Shown one piece after another: positions 32,801-41,488 of a stretch of DNA of 64,000 nucleotides. The stretch comes from Ruminococcus sp. (lineage in GTDB: Bacteria > Bacillota > Clostridia > Oscillospirales > Ruminococcaceae). The stretch spans positions 62,001-126,000 of the forward strand of contig NZ_JAFYYT010000047.1 in the NCBI RefSeq assembly GCF_017549005.1, given 5' to 3'. The notes under the pieces are model-generated. The model saw only the letters and a program-made list of their open reading frames with translations, was not told the DNA's origin and ran no database searches. The translations under genes and the position numbers were made by a program. Numbering within the stretch: the stretch's first letter is position 1; each line of letters opens with the position of its first letter.

Positions 32801-34183
32801 TTCATTAAGTTGTGTGGTAATCTGTTCTATCTTTTCTTTTACCTTACAGAGTGCATCTGATTGTTCTTTCCTTGCAAATTCTTCCTGATGCAAATTGCTT
32901 TCTGTCTGTTGAATCAGTTCAGTTGCCAGTAAGGAAAGTGAATACTTCAAGGAAAGAATGCGAAAATCCTGCGTTCCCTGTTCCAACTCTCTGATTTGTG
33001 CAGTCAATGCTTTCTCATCATTTTGCAGTTCAAGTAGCTCTGCGTATTCCTTGGCAGCATTCAATACTTTGACCATATGGACAAACTTGTCACGCTGGTT
33101 TTCAGCATCATCTTTTTGCAGTCTGCATTTTTCAAGTTCCTCAAATGCTTTGTCATAGCTTTCTTGCGCAAGATAAAATGCTTCCGATGCCTTTTCCACT
33201 TTGATATGATGCAGTTTTTCTTTCAAGTTGGCTATTGTTTGTTCGATCTGCGCTTGCTTCTCACTTTCCAGTTTGATATGATGATCAAGTGTGAATAAAT
33301 GGTCAGCCAGCAAACGAATTGCCTGTATCCTTGCATCTTCGGCATCCCACATATTCTTCATAAACGGAAGTATCCCTTGCAGCTTTTCCGTAAAAGCTTT
33401 GATCTGTGACTGCAAGCGAAGATTTTCTTCCTGCCCTGCATAGCTGTCAGCATAATGGACAAACATTTCTTCCAACGCTTCCGCTGATGCTGCATCATTC
33501 GGCATGACACCGGGGATAATGAACTTGTCAAGCAGTCTGTCAGCGGTTCGATATTCCTCAAAGAATTTAGTAATACCGCCCTCCACTGCATTGATGCGAA
33601 CAAGGATATTTTCCCATTCTGTGTGGAGAATACCGTATTCCTCCAAGCGTTTCTGATATCGCCGCAACGAATCGGAAGGATAATATTCGACCTTTCTGTT
33701 CTGCAAATACTTACGAAGCTCATCAAACGACATAGGACGGATATGATTGCCCGTCCGTTCGGTAAGTGGAAGATTGATCAGGTCGAGTTTATCGCCGGCT
33801 CTTGTATAATCGTGCATAAACGTGTAATAACGAACCGTTTTGCTTTCGTTCTCATCATCTGCTGTCGTGCTTGCAGCCAATGCGATACCGGTCAGCAGAC
33901 TGTTAGAGGAACCGTCCAATGCCCATTCTATCAGGACAAACGCATGATCTGTACCCTTTTGGAAATAATCGCTAATATTGCGATTCTGAACCTTTGCTTT
34001 CGGGCAAACTGGTTGGAGCAACAGCTGAACGATCACAGACTTACCGCCGCCGTTATCAAGATTCAGCAGGGTATCGATCGGTTTTCCATCAGCATTCTCG
34101 GTACAGAATATCTCGTCTGGTATCAGCTTCGTACCTTCATTGAATCTGAAATTGACAATTCTAATCTTACGAATCGCCGGCAT
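29891..34183 (-). CDS. jetC: Wadjet SMC-like ATPase JetC
   Basis: 1430 residues from ATG 34183 (GGAAGGAGG ahead), overlapping jetB by 17 bases. Walker A NLDNGGGKS at residues 41-49 and a C-terminal VLILDNPFGPISSPHLLEP Walker B/D-loop region frame two very long coiled coils with a hinge, the MukB/SMC layout. In Wadjet the JetABC complex extrudes DNA loops and, with JetD, cuts small circular DNA, so it acts as an anti-plasmid system. All frames in the operon are intact. Confidence 0.92.
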   Translation of the reverse strand: MPAIRKIRIVNFRFNEGTKLIPDEIFCTENADGKPIDTLLNLDNGGGKSVIVQLLLQPVCPKAKVQNRNISDYFQKGTDHAFVLIEWALDGSSNSLLTGIALAASTTADDENESKTVRYYTFMHDYTRAGDKLDLINLPLTERTGNHIRPMSFDELRKYLQNRKVEYYPSDSLRRYQKRLEEYGILHTEWENILVRINAVEGGITKFFEEYRTADRLLDKFIIPGVMPNDAASAEALEEMFVHYADSYAGQEENLRLQSQIKAFTEKLQGILPFMKNMWDAEDARIQAIRLLADHLFTLDHHIKLESEKQAQIEQTIANLKEKLHHIKVEKASEAFYLAQESYDKAFEELEKCRLQKDDAENQRDKFVHMVKVLNAAKEYAELLELQNDEKALTAQIRELEQGTQDFRILSLKYSLSLLATELIQQTESNLHQEEFARKEQSDALCKVKEKIEQITTQLNENSTSLNQTIGSQKIMHEQINRGLSELALHITVMLDGSYSKEDIESIRLGYDKMIKNANNEIERCQNEAEQLGQELDAQDAERTELTETRANCNVSLQQHETAMKQYSDAYNSVLSVLEHLSIPESRLFTDEPITNLDNILAKLREQLRQTEHSAELLTEQLRCIEAGQLHLSKTAVDFLQESGVSFQTGEHYLNFQSLRIREDILAVNPLVAYAVIVDSEKEQIKLLSQTTDLWLSAVIPVYTRSELADMADGKWSEHNRFLSAFDKEYFSDASAYKDLIQQRLNDAKAEIEHIKRQIREWESERHILTAFTYTDDYEQRIQEQIISCQLELRTIQDKLSALDKRKADIKKRTEELRELIDAEQRILRQTENNQKEFERICSTISQYEELSRQITDMESACKQLAAQIESEQRKEGRITEIIQECDDKIKHFNEKLTEYQNLTVELKDTPKAEVLSEDYSAMLAEYRMYQESHSANLQELNRQLQKVQKSIGTKEKGIQRFHIEPTEYESTTYSDDAYHRVAEMSAQAQKECDQASEQYSAAVECHARAESAFEQAKAKLSELHTELLPRSEVGADFERRIAECMSALCDSEKVEHECADKLTDLNADRKYTSKYAERFKVEYADYTPKLSDGLQDTNELRDTIENCIEKLKQTESKTKKYHSTELEPFRNTHTLFTGTLDGILSVIDNHDIAGDKYFTLYERTEGDIKRYQDRIAQLAVLLKDVEDSRKQLVTNCLQRVGRLYENLTILSKKSTIQIGNAKKQMIRIDLPVIEPVSEQPAERINQYITEQVKKYLSEQDSSAKSHHEHLAIRRLLNCYIGKETIPIIVFKIDKNVQNSRYRSWQDALKANSGGEQFVVLFSLIVSVMNYTRSLTSSLSTTSGVLILDNPFGPISSPHLLEPMFRIARHFHIQLICLTHLGTAAVTSFFDMVYQLRFKSLPLSNMEILEAEAKQHMEHAYYLSEQLSLF

Positions 34184-34859
34184 CTGACTTTCCTCCTTCC
34201 AGTATAGAATGTATTTCAGCAATACGATTCTGAGATAAATAATACGGCATCAGGTCATTTAACTTGACCGTTGGCTTCCACACTCCGTCTGCTTCATACA
34301 ACAGATCCTCATCACGGAACTTTCTGATTATCTTCATAAAACAGCCGTGTTTGGTATCTGATGAGTTGGATTCATCACCACGCTTAGCAAGCCAGTTGTC
34401 AGCAAGACGCAGAAAATCTATACTGTACTGAGCTGATGCATTTTTCAGTACTTCGCCTTCAGTTCGCACCTGCTCGCAATGCTGTGTAAACTCACCCAGA
34501 AAATCCGACTCTTTTATATAATATCTTGTTTGGAGCGTATTTCCTTTTCCACCGTAAAGCTCATGCAAAAGAAAGATTGCCATATAATTTAACAAGTATA
34601 GCTCTTCCAGCTTTTCATTACCGACACTGCGTCGGAAATCGCTGTTATCCTGTGAAAATAGTTCATTGCTTGGATTCGGTAGAAGATAAAGCCTGCCGTT
34701 TGTCCTGTAAAGCTTGAAGTCAAGTTCCTGCTCCATGATTGCAAGCTCAGAAGCAATTTCCGGATCGTTGTAATACTCATAATATGTTGGTTCCTGTTCA
34801 CGGGTAATGTATCCCTTTTCCATGAGTTTTGCAAACAGTTTCAGACCTTCTGGTTTCAT
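34167..34859 (-). CDS. jetB: Wadjet protein JetB (DUF4194/MukE-like)
   Basis: 230 residues between jetA and jetC, overlapping both (ATGA with jetA). Two winged-helix-type regions are visible: the first with ITREQEPTYYEYYNDPEIASELAIMEQELDFKL, the second with SDTKHGCFMKIIRKFRDEDLL. Size and position match the MukE-like JetB (kite) subunit that binds the kleisin JetA. Assigned from operon context together with the DUF4194-like pattern. Confidence 0.85.
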   Translation of the reverse strand: MKPEGLKLFAKLMEKGYITREQEPTYYEYYNDPEIASELAIMEQELDFKLYRTNGRLYLLPNPSNELFSQDNSDFRRSVGNEKLEELYLLNYMAIFLLHELYGGKGNTLQTRYYIKESDFLGEFTQHCEQVRTEGEVLKNASAQYSIDFLRLADNWLAKRGDESNSSDTKHGCFMKIIRKFRDEDLLYEADGVWKPTVKLNDLMPYYLSQNRIAEIHSILEGGKSDAGDS

Positions 34860-36382
34860 CTTCTCACCTCGATCTTAAAATCATTCATTTTGATACTGCC
34901 GCCCGCAGAATCCAGTAAAGTGATTACTTCATCAAGCTTATGTATCAGTATCGACTCCATCTGCACGAATTCTTTGGGAAGTTCGCTCAGGCAATAGGAA
35001 AGATCAAATTCACCGACAGGCACGATAATATTCTGCTGTTCTGAACGCCAGCCTGCAACATCAATCTCTCCAATTCCGTAGAGCTTCAGCATGACATCAG
35101 GCAATGATTTTTCCTGCATCTGCTCCTGTAACTGTTCTTTTGAAGCAGAAGCAAGATACTCGCTGAAACAGAAAACTGGTTTGTTTTCCGTATATGACAG
35201 CAAACCGCTTATAATATCTACATATCGTTTATTTCTGATATCTGCTACATTTTCGGCGGCATACTCGCTTTTGATATCAATACCGTCATCTCTGTTGCTC
35301 TCTCTGATATCATTCTGCCTGCTGTAAAAGAAATCAAGACCAAACAAATGTGGAAATGAAGGACGATAAAGCGGAGTAAACAGACTTCCAACACTTCTGG
35401 TATCGAACAGCTGCATTTTCTGTAACGGGAGCAATAATTCCTGTTCAATGTCAAAGCGACCTGCCTGCAAATAAGAAAAACTATCGTCTAACAGAACGGC
35501 ATATAGTTCAGCTAGTGTAAATTTCTGATTGAATACACGGCTCTGCTCACTTATTACAATATCAATGTTTTTGAGAATTTCTCGTATTTCCTGTTCTATC
35601 TGACCAATATTTTTGTCTGTATTGATCTGGGCATCTGCGATTGCTTGCAGCTTTGCTGATACAAGAGTGCGGATATCACTAAGCTGCTTGTTTTCGTCCT
35701 CAAAGGAATCCCTGACCTGTGCAACGATCTCCTCATATTCATCAATAGACACTTCGGAAATATTGGTCCTGCACCGAAGCATAAAGTCATCCATTCTTGT
35801 TTTCAGATTCCTTACTCGACTGACCAGTTCACGGCTCTCCCGAAGCGCTTTACCGTAGTTACCACGTTTGATAAACTCCTGTAATTTGAAACGGTTAACA
35901 GAAAAATCCAGTTCGCTGTCAATCTCTTTAGTTCTAAACAAAAACTCATACGCTTCATTTGTCAGAACATAACTGCCGCTTTGCTGTTCAAGGAGAATAA
36001 GTGAGCGTTGATCTCTGAACTGTTCCTCGCTGTTGTAAAAAGTATCAAATGAGCGCACTTTTCCGTTGCTTTGTAATACATCTGTTATGATATAATCAGC
36101 CAGTATCTTGGCTGATTCCAGTTCATAATCGTACACATCAGCAAGTTCTCGCAGAAACGCTGTGATATCTTGTTTTGTGCAGCGTTCGCCGTATCGAAGA
36201 GTACTGTCCATGATAAAAACCATTACCATAAGGATAAGATTGTCGGTCTTATCATCATCATTATGCAACAATTCGCGAATCTCCGTTGGCTTACTTCTTT
36301 GCAGCCAGTATTTGATAAGATTCACGAATCGCATTCGCTTCTCAAAATCCAGTAATAATTCTTTGGTTTCTGCTGAAATCAT
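34856..36382 (-). CDS. jetA: Wadjet kleisin-like protein JetA
   Basis: 508 residues, four bases after jetD. N-terminal winged-helix region (MISAETKELLLDFEKRMRF), a central helical segment with EIREILKNIDIVISEQSRVF, and a C-terminal region ending ILIHKLDEVITLLDSAGG that should touch the JetC head. This is the MukF-like kleisin of Wadjet. It resembles the JetA group annotated as DUF5716 rather than the DUF3375 group of type I, which bears on subtype. Confidence 0.85.
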   Translation of the reverse strand: MISAETKELLLDFEKRMRFVNLIKYWLQRSKPTEIRELLHNDDDKTDNLILMVMVFIMDSTLRYGERCTKQDITAFLRELADVYDYELESAKILADYIITDVLQSNGKVRSFDTFYNSEEQFRDQRSLILLEQQSGSYVLTNEAYEFLFRTKEIDSELDFSVNRFKLQEFIKRGNYGKALRESRELVSRVRNLKTRMDDFMLRCRTNISEVSIDEYEEIVAQVRDSFEDENKQLSDIRTLVSAKLQAIADAQINTDKNIGQIEQEIREILKNIDIVISEQSRVFNQKFTLAELYAVLLDDSFSYLQAGRFDIEQELLLPLQKMQLFDTRSVGSLFTPLYRPSFPHLFGLDFFYSRQNDIRESNRDDGIDIKSEYAAENVADIRNKRYVDIISGLLSYTENKPVFCFSEYLASASKEQLQEQMQEKSLPDVMLKLYGIGEIDVAGWRSEQQNIIVPVGEFDLSYCLSELPKEFVQMESILIHKLDEVITLLDSAGGSIKMNDFKIEVRR

Positions 36383-36386
36383 GTTC

Positions 36387-37409
36387 TTACCTCATGTTTT
36401 CCGCCAGTACGGGATACGAAAGAATCTCCTGTGGCAGACGCTTATTATTTTGCAGTATATGAGTGATCTGTTCCTGTTCATCAACCATAAATTTGAGTAG
36501 TATCCCAGACATTTCAGGAATGATGCATCGCTTATCCTCACTGTCGGGGAGCTGAATGTTACGGCTCAGTTCCAGCATTTTTTTATATACCGGAAGGAAC
36601 AATTCGATATGTAGTTCCTCTGCTGCTTTGCAAAGCCGCAGAAAGATATCAAAGCCGGCTCTGTCGATATCACCGCAATACAGAAAACGAATTGTATCAG
36701 CCCCAAGATAAGCAGCATAGGAACGGAATTTATCCTTACCCGTGATGTCATTGCCCTGCCCGAAAATCACACCATCAATTTGAGTATCAAATAATGTGTT
36801 AGCTTGGGATTCATACATAAGGCGACGAATATTGAACCATATATCCTTGTTTTCACAAATGAGTAAGGTCATAGTTGACTTTCGGACGGGGATATAATCC
36901 GAAAAGCACTGTTCAGGCGTTTCATAATATCGAAGCATATCTCCTGTGATTCCGATAGCTTCCAATAATCTTAAATGATTATCCAATTCCTTCTCTTCAC
37001 CGAAGATGGCAAAAGAACGCTCACGCCTCGACATCATATCATTGCCCTTTTGATTGGTAAGCCATTCGGTCAAACGGCACAAAAACGCCCTGTTATTGAC
37101 AAACTGCATTCGATTACGAAGCAGATATCCATTTGCTGAAAGTCTCGGATGGAGTGCATTGATCTCATCTGGTGACACCTGTATCGTGTTTTCAATGCAG
37201 ATAGTGTATCGCATAAACAAAGGATTTTTCTGATTTCCGTTTGTTCCACTGCTCTTGATAGGCACTAATACACCTTGATTGGTAAGCTCTTTTATCTGTT
37301 CGTTAAGTTGTTCCGAATCTGAGCATAATCCGCTGAGTTCCTCCAATGTGATCCGTTTACGAGGAAAATCCTGCAATGCTTTATACAGTGTATTACTAGG
37401 CTTACTCAT
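36387..37409 (-). CDS. jetD: Wadjet nuclease JetD (Toprim-type)
   Basis: 340 residues, first gene of the operon. An N-terminal winged-helix/arm region is followed by a Toprim-like core: LLICENKD with Glu186, and FLYCGDIDRAGFDIF with Asp247 and Asp249. JetD cleaves DNA that the SMC complex has pinched. The gene order D-A-B-C, with D first, differs from the A-B-C-D order of type I and fits another Wadjet subtype (type II in my recollection, not verified). Start ATG with GAGGTGG upstream. Confidence 0.88.
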   Translation of the reverse strand: MSKPSNTLYKALQDFPRKRITLEELSGLCSDSEQLNEQIKELTNQGVLVPIKSSGTNGNQKNPLFMRYTICIENTIQVSPDEINALHPRLSANGYLLRNRMQFVNNRAFLCRLTEWLTNQKGNDMMSRRERSFAIFGEEKELDNHLRLLEAIGITGDMLRYYETPEQCFSDYIPVRKSTMTLLICENKDIWFNIRRLMYESQANTLFDTQIDGVIFGQGNDITGKDKFRSYAAYLGADTIRFLYCGDIDRAGFDIFLRLCKAAEELHIELFLPVYKKMLELSRNIQLPDSEDKRCIIPEMSGILLKFMVDEQEQITHILQNNKRLPQEILSYPVLAENMR

Positions 37410-37525
37410 ACATTGCCACCTCTAATCAAAATATGGAATAGTATATACATATTGTAGCATAATTGGGTCGAAAAAGCAAGCTGTCAGCTGTAAGAAACAG
37501 ATTACTCGAAGTTCGAGCGTTATTA

Positions 37526-37567
37526 TAAAAAAACAGGCAGATACATCGTTTGAAGTATCTGCCTGTT
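37526..37567 (-). terminator. Terminator at the end of the element-2 operon/upstream of jetD
   Basis: Stem AACAGGCAGATAC/GTATCTGCCTGTT with T-run on the minus strand. It would stop transcription entering element 1 from the right. Between it and jetD (37410-37525) is AT-rich DNA that should hold the jetD promoter; I see no convincing match. Confidence 0.75.
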
Positions 37568-37640
37568 CTGTTTCATAGCTCACTGTATAGGTCTTTACAT
37601 AATAGTTGTTGAAAAACTTCTATATTATTACCGACTTAGA

Positions 37641-37829
37641 CTGTGAGAGCCTTATCATTAACTATTCTATCGGCTCAGACATACACGTTTACACGGATAT
37701 CACGCCAATTGTGGAATTCACGCTTCTCGGACTTAGCCCGGAAGTACATCTCTGCATCGCCCTGAAATAGCGTAAAATCGCCGATTTTGATATAGTCGTG
37801 AATTACTTTCCTTCGTTGATTGCAGCCTG
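37641..37829. repeat. Internal attachment junction (right arm of element 1)
   Basis: 189 bases matching 43830-44018 with 14 mismatches counted by eye and no gaps, ending in core GCAGCCTG (37822-37829). Read on the minus strand in the ppdK frame it gives QAAINEGK-stop, a ppdK-like C-terminus. In the recombinase frame it gives the 48-codon tail. Confidence 0.85.
37675..37824 (-). pseudogene. Detached recombinase C-terminal segment (element 1 copy)
   Basis: Open minus-strand frame reading GCNQRRKVIHDYIKIGDF and on to RDIRVNVYV-stop (TGA 37675-37677). It is in the same frame, relative to the shared core, as the end of the recombinase at 19117. Compared with the copy at 43864, differences outside the ppdK-overlap are four silent (D, H, A, L codons) and three replacing (K/R, H/Q, Q/H), as expected of coding DNA under constraint. 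It has no start of its own. Confidence 0.7.
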
Positions 37830-37934
37830 CTGGGCGCTCAGGGCAGCTCAATAAACCCAATACCAGAAATCAAGTTTATCGTTTTTAATTGATATGTAAA
37901 TATTTCAATATCTATGATAATAAGTACTACGTAA

Positions 37935-39539
37935 TCATTTTTGCTCTATAAAGCAGATAGAATACCCAAATCTTGTACGTTCTAGGCTTTGACAAGTAAG
38001 CATTAAGTTTACTTTGCTGAAGAATGGCAGTTTTTTGACTGAGCAATCTGATTTTTCTGCAATAATCGCATAGACTACTTCATATTCATTTGGATTTGGC
38101 TTTCCCTTATAACTAAAAACATTATCACCGAGTTTGTCTTTAACCTTTAAATATACTTGCTCTCTAAATAATTCATCAGACAAAAAACACTCAGCAGATA
38201 CTCTTCCTTGAGAAAACAGATGACTTAATTGAGATGAATTAGCTCTTTTTTTCACATGAATCATCATCTTGTTGTTGACGAACAAGTCACAAGACTCAAT
38301 TTGCTTTGCGCTACCTTTTAAACTAATGAGTTTTTTGTCCATTAAGCAAATTGCAGCATCATTCTGAGCCACTCTTTCATTATATGCTCCTTCACTTTCA
38401 TTTGTATCGCACGATGGAAGCGTGATAGGACATAACGGAAGATTACTTATATAGTCATTAACTTCTTTAAAAAAGTCGTTCTCAATATAATACCAAGATC
38501 CGTTCCATATTATATATGTTTTATTAGATAATATACATTCCCAAACTATTGATGAAAAAACATTGCAGATAGCATTTTGTGCGCCATTTGAATCTATTGT
38601 CATCAATCTATCCCTGCGAATTTTATCAATTATTCTTTTGGTGTCGTTTGAGTCTAGCTTTTCAGAATATTCCAGTAAATTCGGATCAAATGAATAATTA
38701 CTAACATCCTTCAAGTCCTTTCCGACTCCTGAAAAACAATAACCTTCAATTAATTCCGGATCAATTATATCTGGAGGAGCAATATACATATTATGAATAT
38801 CCTTGTTTATAAGACTCTCTCCTAAACAATCATTCAGTTTTTCCTTTAACTCTGTATCCCGGATTTCATTAATATTATCAACCCATTTGAAACCAATTCT
38901 TTTGTATCTATCGTCTTGATATGCTTCTAAATATCTTTCTAGTTTCTCACCCAATTCGTTTATGTCCATAGGAACAGAAACGGATAATGTATCTTTTCCA
39001 CTAATTGTATTACCCAAATCTTCATCATACGGTTTTCCAGTAATAGAACGAAGAATATCACTGTAAGCATTTAGATCAAACTCTTCTTGTGACGTTCTGC
39101 GACTTGCTTGTTGCTGAGTTGATACTATCATATCTTCTATTACAGCTGATTGAATGCTTCTCATTTGTTTTTCTTCAATCATGTTCAGTGCAGCTTTTAA
39201 ACCAAAATTCCGTTCAAACTTATCGGCACGCAATAAGCTTTTTCCATATCCTAAAACTACAGCCATAAATCTGCTTCTTATTTTAACAATAATTGCTGCT
39301 TTATTTGATGTATTCGCAGATAGATCTATTTTGCTTTCAGATATTTCATCGACCAAAGTTTTCCATTTGGGTTGTGTATGTTTACTTTTAGAGTAGACTA
39401 TTATCCCCTTATACTTTATGCCCTCTCTAATATTAACAGCATTTATATCAGGACCTTTTTCGTATGCATCAGTATAGTCTTTTACTGTTTCTTTAAACAG
39501 CACAATATTTAGGTTGATTGTAGGCTTTTTCTCATCCAT
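37935..39539 (-). CDS. DUF6119 (TIGR04141) sporadically distributed protein
   Basis: 534 residues, the last gene of the element-2 operon, 43 bases after the HAD gene. The C-terminal MMIHVKKRANSSQLSHLFSQ followed by GRVSAE, and the earlier YIIWNGSWYYIENDFF, are recognisable as the TIGR04141/DUF6119 family, scattered among defence islands with no agreed activity. No nuclease or ATPase motif stands out. The N-terminal TINLNIVLFKETV also fits the family. Confidence 0.8.
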   Translation of the reverse strand: MDEKKPTINLNIVLFKETVKDYTDAYEKGPDINAVNIREGIKYKGIIVYSKSKHTQPKWKTLVDEISESKIDLSANTSNKAAIIVKIRSRFMAVVLGYGKSLLRADKFERNFGLKAALNMIEEKQMRSIQSAVIEDMIVSTQQQASRRTSQEEFDLNAYSDILRSITGKPYDEDLGNTISGKDTLSVSVPMDINELGEKLERYLEAYQDDRYKRIGFKWVDNINEIRDTELKEKLNDCLGESLINKDIHNMYIAPPDIIDPELIEGYCFSGVGKDLKDVSNYSFDPNLLEYSEKLDSNDTKRIIDKIRRDRLMTIDSNGAQNAICNVFSSIVWECILSNKTYIIWNGSWYYIENDFFKEVNDYISNLPLCPITLPSCDTNESEGAYNERVAQNDAAICLMDKKLISLKGSAKQIESCDLFVNNKMMIHVKKRANSSQLSHLFSQGRVSAECFLSDELFREQVYLKVKDKLGDNVFSYKGKPNPNEYEVVYAIIAEKSDCSVKKLPFFSKVNLMLTCQSLERTRFGYSICFIEQK

Positions 39540-39582
39540 TTTATCACCTCTTTATTTAGCTTCTTATTTATCAATGAATACA

Positions 39583-40620
39583 CTATTCTATATTTCCAGG
39601 AATAAATGCCTTCATTTCGCTGATAGTTTCTTCCATATCTTTTTTCATCTTTTTAGAAGCTTGGTGTTTAGTCAAATCATACATTTGCTCAAATGCTTTA
39701 ATAGAGTTGAATAACGCCGCATCAACATTTAATACCATCTGCTCAGTTTTCATCTTTTCTCTAGCAGCAACAGCATCAATAATTTGCTTGACATATTTTG
39801 TTAGTTCACTGCGAGATGAATAATCCGCAGGTGCAAAATAATTGATTCTTCCATCATTAAAAAGCTGATACACTTTTTTACGTATATTTTTATCAGGATC
39901 ATAAACACCTATTGAGTACCCACCTTTACTCTTCACAAGACGCATACAAGGAATATCTGTTGCACTGTCACCAATGTAAACAATGTTTTCATATGGTATG
40001 TAAAGCTTATTTTCTGGCATGGAATCATTAACTCTGTCATCATATTCTTCAAATATTCCCTTGGCTATTCTGAAAATGAACTGGGTTTTATTTGTATAGT
40101 TAACAGCTTGGGCAGGCCATTCAGCAACACCATCTGGAGTATAATAGTATGATGAAGCATAAATTCGCTTGAATTTATCTGCTATCCTGCTTCCCTCTAT
40201 GATTTCTTTTAGACCCGAAGATATAATATAATGCTCAAGAATGATTCCTTGTTTCTCTGCGTACTTATCCATTCTGTCAAACCAGTCTTCTACACCTTTG
40301 TATAAGGCAACATCCTTTCCTATTTCTCGGAAATATTCTTTGCGGATTGACTTTCTCTTAAACTTTGAATAATGAAGCAGCTGATACATCCACGCAAGAT
40401 TTGTTTCCATGAGATTATCTTTAGCCAGCTTATTAGACTCTTCCCAAAAGCTCGCTGCATCTATTTCAAAAGAAGGAATAAGCGTGAATGTCTGCATATC
40501 ATCTGGAGAGAGGGTCTTATCAAAGTCATAACAAATAGCCATACGTGGCTTTCGGTTCTTGATTGCTTCGATTTCCTTCTCTTTTGCTTCCTGAGCATTG
40601 GCAGTGTTATCATTTACCAT
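39583..40620 (-). CDS. HAD-superfamily phosphatase
   Basis: 345 residues. Motif I DFDKTLS (Asp32, Asp34), motif II YIISSG, and the acidic motif NIVYIGDSATDIP complete the HAD active site. A C-terminal helical extension (about residues 275-345) with KKMKKDMEETISEM is extra. The family removes phosphate from small molecules or proteins. It lies 22 bases after the 61-residue gene, in the RloAB operon, so the substrate may be a nucleotide or signalling molecule linked to defence (inference). Confidence 0.85.
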   Translation of the reverse strand: MVNDNTANAQEAKEKEIEAIKNRKPRMAICYDFDKTLSPDDMQTFTLIPSFEIDAASFWEESNKLAKDNLMETNLAWMYQLLHYSKFKRKSIRKEYFREIGKDVALYKGVEDWFDRMDKYAEKQGIILEHYIISSGLKEIIEGSRIADKFKRIYASSYYYTPDGVAEWPAQAVNYTNKTQFIFRIAKGIFEEYDDRVNDSMPENKLYIPYENIVYIGDSATDIPCMRLVKSKGGYSIGVYDPDKNIRKKVYQLFNDGRINYFAPADYSSRSELTKYVKQIIDAVAAREKMKTEQMVLNVDAALFNSIKAFEQMYDLTKHQASKKMKKDMEETISEMKAFIPGNIE

Positions 40621-40642
40621 AAGTTACCCCTTTCTCTCTGGT

Positions 40643-40828
40643 TCATAAACCTAAGTATTTGATCATAGATAACATATTCTCAATTCTGTCAGCCTGAGCG
40701 GCACAGGCATCTACACGTGCTTTTTGCTGTTCTTTCTGAATTGGGTTCAGAAGGGGATTATTGTCTATCGCTTGTTTCATCATGTCTTTTATCATTTCAT
40801 GCTGCATATGTTTTTCAATTTCGTTCAT
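40643..40828 (-). CDS. Small helical protein of the RloAB operon
   Basis: 61 residues, entirely helical, Met/Gln-rich (HMQHEMIKDMMKQAIDNNPL ... DRIENMLSMIKYLGL), starting 6 bases after rloB with GAGGTGAT ahead. No family recognised. It may be a regulator or an adaptor between RloAB and the HAD protein. Confidence 0.65.
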   Translation of the reverse strand: MNEIEKHMQHEMIKDMMKQAIDNNPLLNPIQKEQQKARVDACAAQADRIENMLSMIKYLGL

Positions 40829-40834
40829 GCAATA

Positions 40835-41485
40835 TCACCTCTTTGATATCTTCAATTTTATTTCTCCAACCAAATTATGCACAGTAGTACAAGGACACAT
40901 TTCTGACGGCTTGTCCTTACCGATTGCTATGTGCTCATTGTACTTCTGTTGAGCGAGTTTTACTGCCTGTCCTTCGTCTCCATAACGATTAAGCTTCTCA
41001 TAGATATCTTTATCCGACTTAGCATATTTCTGACCAGTAACTCTTTTGAAGGTCTGTGCAAAGCCGTTGCAACAAGCGACAGAATCCTGATATGTAGGCA
41101 TAGCGCCGAAGTAAGCGTTGAACCATTCCTCGATACATGGATTAGTCCAGCCGACGTTAATGCCTTTATCCTCAGCTTGGCGAATTATCTCGTCAAAGTT
41201 CTTGACCTTATCACGATCAAAGATTATCCATATCTCGCCGTACTGCGGATTGATGGAGGCAAGATTTCTGGCTTCATCTACAAGATTATTGGATTTGGTT
41301 TTAATGACCTTAATCACCAACTTGCCTTGTAATTCTTTCGGAATAGAATCTCTTAGTCCATACATATAGTTCTGTTCAGTTTCTTCCGTATCAGTAACTA
41401 TGAAGTAGTAACCTAATTCTGGAACTCTTCTTTTGGCAAGTTGATCACGAGTTTTCCGTTTTCCGTTTCTTTCAACATGAGCCAT
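40835..41485 (-). CDS. rloB: RloB-like (AbiLii-type) protein
   Basis: 216 residues. The segment GYYFIVTDTEETEQNYMYGL (catalytic-type Glu) and IWIIFDRDKVKNF give a Toprim-like core of the RloB/AbiLii family, and a final conserved WTNPCIEEWFNAYFG is typical of RloB. It is the second gene of RloAB/AbiL two-gene phage defence systems, where the ATPase senses infection and the Toprim-type protein is the probable effector. It begins 3 bases after rloA. Confidence 0.88.
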   Translation of the reverse strand: MAHVERNGKRKTRDQLAKRRVPELGYYFIVTDTEETEQNYMYGLRDSIPKELQGKLVIKVIKTKSNNLVDEARNLASINPQYGEIWIIFDRDKVKNFDEIIRQAEDKGINVGWTNPCIEEWFNAYFGAMPTYQDSVACCNGFAQTFKRVTGQKYAKSDKDIYEKLNRYGDEGQAVKLAQQKYNEHIAIGKDKPSEMCPCTTVHNLVGEIKLKISKR

Positions 41486-41488
41486 ACT

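Larger units (their letters stand above)
19117..37829. mobile_element. Integrated element 1 (serine recombinase, Wadjet, MGMT, UvrA-like)
   Basis: The element is bounded by the core at 19117-19130 and a related core at 37822-37829. The recombinase gene abuts the left end. Cargo is defence and DNA-repair related. It holds three oriT-like palindromes but no relaxase or type IV secretion gene, so any transfer would need help in trans. The right arm (37641-37829) is about 93% identical to the right arm of element 2 (14 mismatches counted by eye in 189 bases). Confidence 0.75.

Noticed and set aside
37675-37860. A 61-codon reading frame as an independent small gene
   Set aside because: It has only a TTG start, no ribosome site, crosses the attachment core and is explained better as the detached tail of the recombinase.
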